Under the pieces are notes generated by a model. The model made no database searches, had not been told where the DNA came from, and saw nothing but the letters and a program-made list of their open reading frames with translations. Both the position numbers and the translations under genes were made by a program. DNA of 20,948 bases, taken from Chrysochromulina tobinii (Eukaryota; Haptophyta; Prymnesiales; Chrysochromulinaceae). This document shows, piece after piece, positions 17,288-20,948 of this stretch (the first letter of the stretch is position 1; every line of letters begins with the position of its first letter). The stretch spans positions 1 through 20,948 of the forward strand of contig JWZX01001786.1 in the NCBI GenBank assembly GCA_001275005.1, in the 5' to 3' direction.

Positions 17288-18009
17288 GGACGGGGGGCGT
17301 ATCGTTCTGATGCAGGGCGGCGACCGTCGCTCTGGAGCCTGTTCGGAAGCGAAAGAAAACGCTGAGCGCCTGCCCGACGATATGCGCGTGATGATGATGA
17401 TACGGTCAACGCACATGGAGCATGGCACTATTGCGTTTACTCGGAACTGGGGGTGATCTCGCCGTCAATTTAAATCTTGCCGCGCCCCGCGGGGCATGGC
17501 CGCATGCGTCGGGCGCATATGCGCGGCCACGGGGGGCCGTGGGCCGGCGGCCGGCGGCGGGGGCGTCATCTGGCGCTCCGTTCGGGCGTCGTGTCCACAC
17601 ACTCAGTATGAGTCGCGCGTCCCCCGCCCTTTTTCTGGTTTGCGGTAGCTTCGAAACGTGGTTTGTCCACCCTGAGGGTCACGCCTCGCGCGCCGGTGCG
17701 AGTCCCAGTCCGGAAGAGCGTCCCGGGCCACGACTCTCGCGCCGTGGTTCCGATGCTTTATCGATCGGCGCGCCGCCGCCCCCGGGGGCCGGACGACTCG
17801 ACATAGTATCCGGCTATCGCCCGATCCGCGATGCATCCGCCGATGAAGGCGGGGCGATGTGGGCATGTGGCGCGGACGCTCGGGGGTCGGGTTGCTTTTC
17901 TCTTTTCATAGATGGATAGATCTGCACTTAAAGCAAGGAGCGAACCGAACGCAACCATGTAACGTACAAGAACGATCAACCGGATACACCGGGTTACAAC
18001 GTGCGGACC

Positions 18010-18037
18010 GAGAGAGCCGCCGCGCGGCGGCTCTCTC
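18010..18037. repeat. Perfect 28-bp GC palindrome between convergent genes
   Basis: The left arm GAGAGAGCCGCCGC (18010-18023) is followed directly by its exact reverse complement (18024-18037). The core CCGCCGCGCGGCGG matches the palindrome at 9042-9059. It lies 52 bp beyond the stop codon of the RING-H2 gene, which is a suitable place for an RNA 3'-end signal. Confidence 0.85.
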
Positions 18038-18053
18038 CTCCCTGGCGTGTTAT

Positions 18054-18068
18054 ACTTACTTACTTACT
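18054..18068. repeat. Short ACTT microsatellite
   Basis: Nearly four units of ACTT lie between the GC palindrome and the stop codon of the RING-H2 gene. Confidence 0.8.
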
Positions 18069-18088
18069 GCTTTCTGCTCTCTCCTCCT

Positions 18089-19129
18089 CTATTCGAGGCC
18101 CTCTAATGCCCCACCTTCGGCTTCGCCATCACCGCGGCCGTGCTCCTCGTCGTCTGCGGCGATTCTCTGGCTCTGCTCGGCCATCCGCGCCTCGTACTGC
18201 CGGGCGCGCACCGCGGTGTACGCAGCACCGGGGGAGGTGAAGAAGATGTTCGTGCCGTATCTCGACGGCTGGGGCGCATCCGCCGCGGGTGTGGTGCCTA
18301 CATTGGGACGAGAATCCCCAGACGCCGCGGCGGCTGCGGTGGTCGCTGTCGTGCGCGCCGCAATCGAGCGAGCCACCGCGTTGCGCGCGGCAGACACGCG
18401 CCGGCGCATCTCCGCGTGCAGCGCGAGGCCCGAGATGAAGCCGCCGCCGCCCATGCTCGGGAGGATAGGTGGTCGGTACGGCGTGAGTCCGGTCGGTGCG
18501 ACGGAGCGGCAGAGCGGGCAGGCGCGCGGGTGCGAGGGCGAGGCCGTATGCTCCTTGTGCTTCTGCAGGCACTCCTTGTGGAACAATTGGTGGCAGCACT
18601 GCGTCTGGAAGCGCCCGCCGCGCCGACCTTTGCGGATGGGCGAGAGGCAGATGCTGCACGCCACCGGTGACGAGGCTGTCGAGGGCGCTGAGCTGCCCGG
18701 TGTGCGCATGTTGTCCCGAGGTGATGCTGTCTCCGAGCCGGGCGAGAAGATGCTTCGCCGGGCGGGTGTCGCCGTGCTGGTGCGGTTCCGATGCGGCGTG
18801 GAGCTCGTGGCCATCGGAATAGGTGATTGAACTGGACTCGGCTGCGTCGGAATCACGTGTACAGAGAGCTGACGGAATGCGTTCAGCAGCCCAGTTGTTG
18901 CGTCGCGTGATGGCGGCGGCGGAGGAGGTAGATCAGACGGTTCACCGAGGACGGCTGATGATGGTGGAGGCACGGGAGGCGGCAGAGGCGGCGCTTCAGG
19001 CTTGTTCATGGGGTCCACCAGCGAAGACGATTGTGGAGCTCGGTTCTCGATGTCCTCGTGCTGAGTGTCGGCATTGGAGCGTTTGAAGGAGATCGAGATG
19101 GGCGGGAACCAGCGAAAAAGAGAGTCCAT
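18089..19129 (-). CDS. RING-H2-type zinc-finger protein, putative E3 ubiquitin ligase
   Basis: This is a protein of 346 residues. A Pro-rich N-terminal half (PPLPPPVPPPSS and PPPPPPSRD) precedes a RING domain at 158-207. The RING has CSICLSPIRKG, then QTQCCHQLFHKECL and finally RACPLCR. The CCHxxxHxxC centre has one residue more than the usual CxHxxHxxC, a variant seen in some RING families. RING proteins recruit an E2 enzyme and promote ubiquitin transfer, so that role is likely but not proven. The rest is Ala/Arg-rich, with a short acidic C-terminus (ADDEEHGRGDGEAEGG). No membrane segment or signal peptide is visible, so it is probably cytosolic or nuclear. The ATG at 19129 is used because the frame extends only to a GTG three codons earlier. 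Confidence 0.88.
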   Translation of the reverse strand: MDSLFRWFPPISISFKRSNADTQHEDIENRAPQSSSLVDPMNKPEAPPLPPPVPPPSSAVLGEPSDLPPPPPPSRDATTGLLNAFRQLSVHVIPTQPSPVQSPIPMATSSTPHRNRTSTATPARRSIFSPGSETASPRDNMRTPGSSAPSTASSPVACSICLSPIRKGRRGGRFQTQCCHQLFHKECLQKHKEHTASPSHPRACPLCRSVAPTGLTPYRPPILPSMGGGGFISGLALHAEMRRRVSAARNAVARSIAARTTATTAAAAASGDSRPNVGTTPAADAPQPSRYGTNIFFTSPGAAYTAVRARQYEARMAEQSQRIAADDEEHGRGDGEAEGGALEGLE

Positions 19130-19271
19130 TACATACACTTCTTATCATTTTCACTCGTGCTGATGGAAGAGGTGCGCAAATTATGATGACGTTTCATTAA
19201 AACTTGTTCGCCGCACGAGCCATCAAGTTCTGTGCCCGCGATCGCGGTGCTGTCGCACACGCAAACGAGAC
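19130..19271. promoter_or_regulatory. Probable bidirectional promoter region
   Basis: This 142-bp gap separates the ATGs of the RING-H2 gene (minus) and the SANT gene (plus). The left half is AT-richer (about 19135-19205). No TATA box is convincing in either direction. The inference rests on the head-to-head geometry. Confidence 0.4.
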
Positions 19272-19747
19272 ATGGAATCGGCTGACTGGCCAGCACCACT
19301 GCAAAAGATTTTCGAAGCCGCACTACAAGCGACGCGCACCCTCCCGCCGAACGAACGCTGGGATGCTGTCGCCGAGCGTGTTCCCGGCAAGAGCAAGGGT
19401 GAATGCCTGCATCGTTACAAGGCCATCCTCACGGCGCTCAAGGCCAAAAAGGAGGCGTCAGCCGGTGGCAACGGCAGCCCACCTTCCGATGCGGCGCCTG
19501 ACCAAGCCGGTCCGCCGGCCTCGCTGCGCTCGCCGATAGGCCGTGCACCTGGTGGTCCACGGAGCAACAGGGGTCAGGCTGCAGCGGCGGCCGAGGGCGG
19601 TGAGGATGGCCACGTGCCGTCGTCGCCATCGGTTCGCGCGTCTGGCCGTGGCGGTGACGGCGGCATCGTCGAGGGGGCTGGAGAGGAGGGTGGCGGACGC
19701 CGTGGCAAGGGCAAAGGCAAAGGCAAGGGTGGCGACATCGACAGCGG

Positions 19748-19778
<31 letters not shown>

Positions 19779-20948
19779 TCGCCGGTCGCAACTGCCGAGG
19801 GCGACAGCGCGGGCAGCGGCGTGGGCAGCCCCGCCAAGGGAATCCGACGCGGCGGGCGCCCCGCCAAGGCCGGCGGCGAGGCACTCGAAAAGGGAGCGAG
19901 TTCGGAGGGAGGTGCCGAGGCGACCCCAAACCCTAAAAAGGGAGTGAGTTCGGAGGGAGGTGCGGTCTCGCTCCCTCCGGAGACGACCGAGGCGGAGGCA
20001 GCTGAGGGCGGCGGTGGCGGCAGCAAGGGCGGCCGCCCGCGCGGCGGACGGAGTGGCAAGGGGAGCGTCGGCGCCGTCGGCATCGCCGAGGCCGACAAGA
20101 CAGCCGAGGCCGAGGCAGCCTGCCACAGCGCTGTGGAAGGGGAGAGCCCCGATGGCAGCGGGCGCGGCCGCCGTCGTAGCGGGCGCAAGGCCAGCGGCAG
20201 CGGCGGTGGTGGCGCCGAGGGCGGTGGTGGCGAGGGCGGCGCAGCGACGGTGGCGAGCCCGCGCGAGGGCGCCGAGGGCGATCCCAAGGGCGGCGCGCGC
20301 GGTCCCAAGGGTGGTGCCGAGGGTAGCGTCGTGGCGGCACGCGTCGTGTCGGGCGTTTCCCAAGCCGCGAGCGGGGGCGCCCCTCCTTCCAAGGGCGAGG
20401 GGCGTGGTAGCAAGGGGAGCAAGGGCGAAGGGCGCAGCCCTACCAAGGGCGGAGGGCGTGGCACTGGCAAGGGCGGTGTCGGCAACGTCGCACCCGATAC
20501 CGAAGGCGCCGGCGGTGATGGCAGAGGCGGCGATGGCGGCGGCGGAGGAGGAGGGGGCGGAGGGGGCGATACGGGTGCGGTGGCCGAGGCGGACGATGCA
20601 GGCGGCGAGGGCGGCGGCGAGGGCAGCGGCGAGGGCAGCCCCCGCAAGCGGCGGGAACGGACTCGGCGCAAACAGGGCGCTCCAGGCGAGGCAGCTGGGC
20701 AAGAGGTGGCCGAGGACGAGGGCGCTGTTGTGGGCGCTGGCCACCTCCGGCCACATCGACGTCACCTCAGGGATGTGGCGGAGGACGAGGGCGCGACGAC
20801 GCCACCTCAGTTGCTCACTCCGGCCGCTGCGGAGACGACGACGGCCGAGGTCCCGGCGGCGGCGGAGGTGTCCAATGGCGGACGTTCGGAGCGGCGGCAT
20901 GCCAAAGGCAAAGGTGAGGGTGCCGCCCCTCGCCCCGCCAAGGGCGAG
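19272..20948 (+). CDS. SANT/Myb-like domain protein with long Gly/Lys/Arg-rich tail, C-terminus beyond window edge
   Basis: I read this frame codon by codon from the ATG at 19272 to the right edge and found no stop in 559 codons. The first about 60 residues form a SANT/Myb-like domain: LQKIFEAALQ, then ERWDAVAERVPGKSKGECLH and RYKAILTALKAKK. It closely resembles the last SANT domain of DNAJC2/zuotin-related proteins. Here it sits at the N-terminus with no J-domain before it. The rest is low complexity with RG, KGKGKGKG and polyglycine stretches, AT-hook-like pieces (GGRPRGGR, RGRRRSGRK) and a basic cluster (SPRKRRERTRRK, about 457-468). These suggest binding to nucleic acid, chromatin or ribosomes. 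The ATG has a G at -3 and +4, and an in-frame TGA lies upstream at 19161. Confidence 0.8.

Larger units (their letters stand above)
17288..18088. other. Convergent intergenic region rich in palindromes
   Basis: This is an 801-bp tail-to-tail gap between aspartate aminotransferase and the RING-H2 gene. It holds several perfect 12-bp palindromes (GCCCCGCGGGGC at 17485, GCGCATATGCGC at 17513, GCCCCCGGGGGC at 17778), the 28-bp palindrome at 18010 and an ACTT repeat at 18054. A 165-codon open frame on the plus strand (17422-17919) shows no domain and looks like a product of high GC. No tRNA-like B box was found. Confidence 0.5.

Noticed and set aside
17422-17919. 165-codon plus-strand frame in the convergent gap
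   Set aside because: No domain, composition driven by GC palindromes, and no conserved-looking segment.
17288-18088. Possible tRNA or structured RNA gene in the palindrome-rich gap
   Set aside because: No A/B-box pair or cloverleaf could be drawn; the palindromes are separate short hairpins.
19458-20900. 480-codon minus-strand frame opposite the SANT gene
   Set aside because: Its composition is Ala/Leu/Pro mirror sequence without a domain, while the plus frame starts with a clear SANT domain.

Overview
The window looks like nuclear DNA of a GC-rich, gene-dense unicellular eukaryote, most likely an alga. A haptophyte or pelagophyte would fit, but no gene here settles the lineage. The evidence is a mitochondrial-type aspartate aminotransferase with a presequence, together with WW, UIM, RING-H2, F-box-like, ARF-like, SANT and ankyrin domains. 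Starts fit ATG in Kozak-like contexts rather than Shine-Dalgarno sites. No introns are needed to read any of the nine genes found.

Layout from left to right. Positions 1-5302 (minus) hold one uninterrupted reading frame of at least 1767 codons that leaves the window at the left edge. It encodes an Ala/Pro-rich protein with an acidic-aromatic middle, a RING finger, further Cys/His clusters and a C-terminal coiled coil. I do not recognise the family. A spacer with a 20-bp palindrome and AAGC-type repeats (5303-6031) follows. Next come an ankyrin-repeat gene (6032-7087, minus), a small acidic coiled-coil gene (7369-7827, plus), a TLC-like membrane protein (8083-8907, plus), a 1252-residue protein with three WW domains, a UIM and polyproline tracts (9155-12913, minus), and a glycosyltransferase-like protein (12999-14126, plus). 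The last stretch holds an F-box-like/ARF-like pseudo-GTPase (14529-15722, minus), aspartate aminotransferase (16016-17287, plus), a RING-H2 protein (18089-19129, minus) and a SANT-domain protein with a Gly/Lys/Arg-rich tail that runs off the right edge (19272-20948, plus).

Four gene pairs are head-to-head with only about 85-295 bp between start codons, so each gap probably holds a bidirectional promoter. Three pairs are tail-to-tail. Two of the three tail-to-tail gaps contain a perfect GC palindrome with the same 14-bp core.

Several unlinked families share a ubiquitin theme: two RING proteins, an F-box-like N-terminus and a UIM. The giant left-hand protein also carries a PPxY motif, the usual ligand of WW domains. 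Whether these genes work together is speculation. The most unusual items are the giant left-hand frame and the F-box-like/ARF-like fusion.
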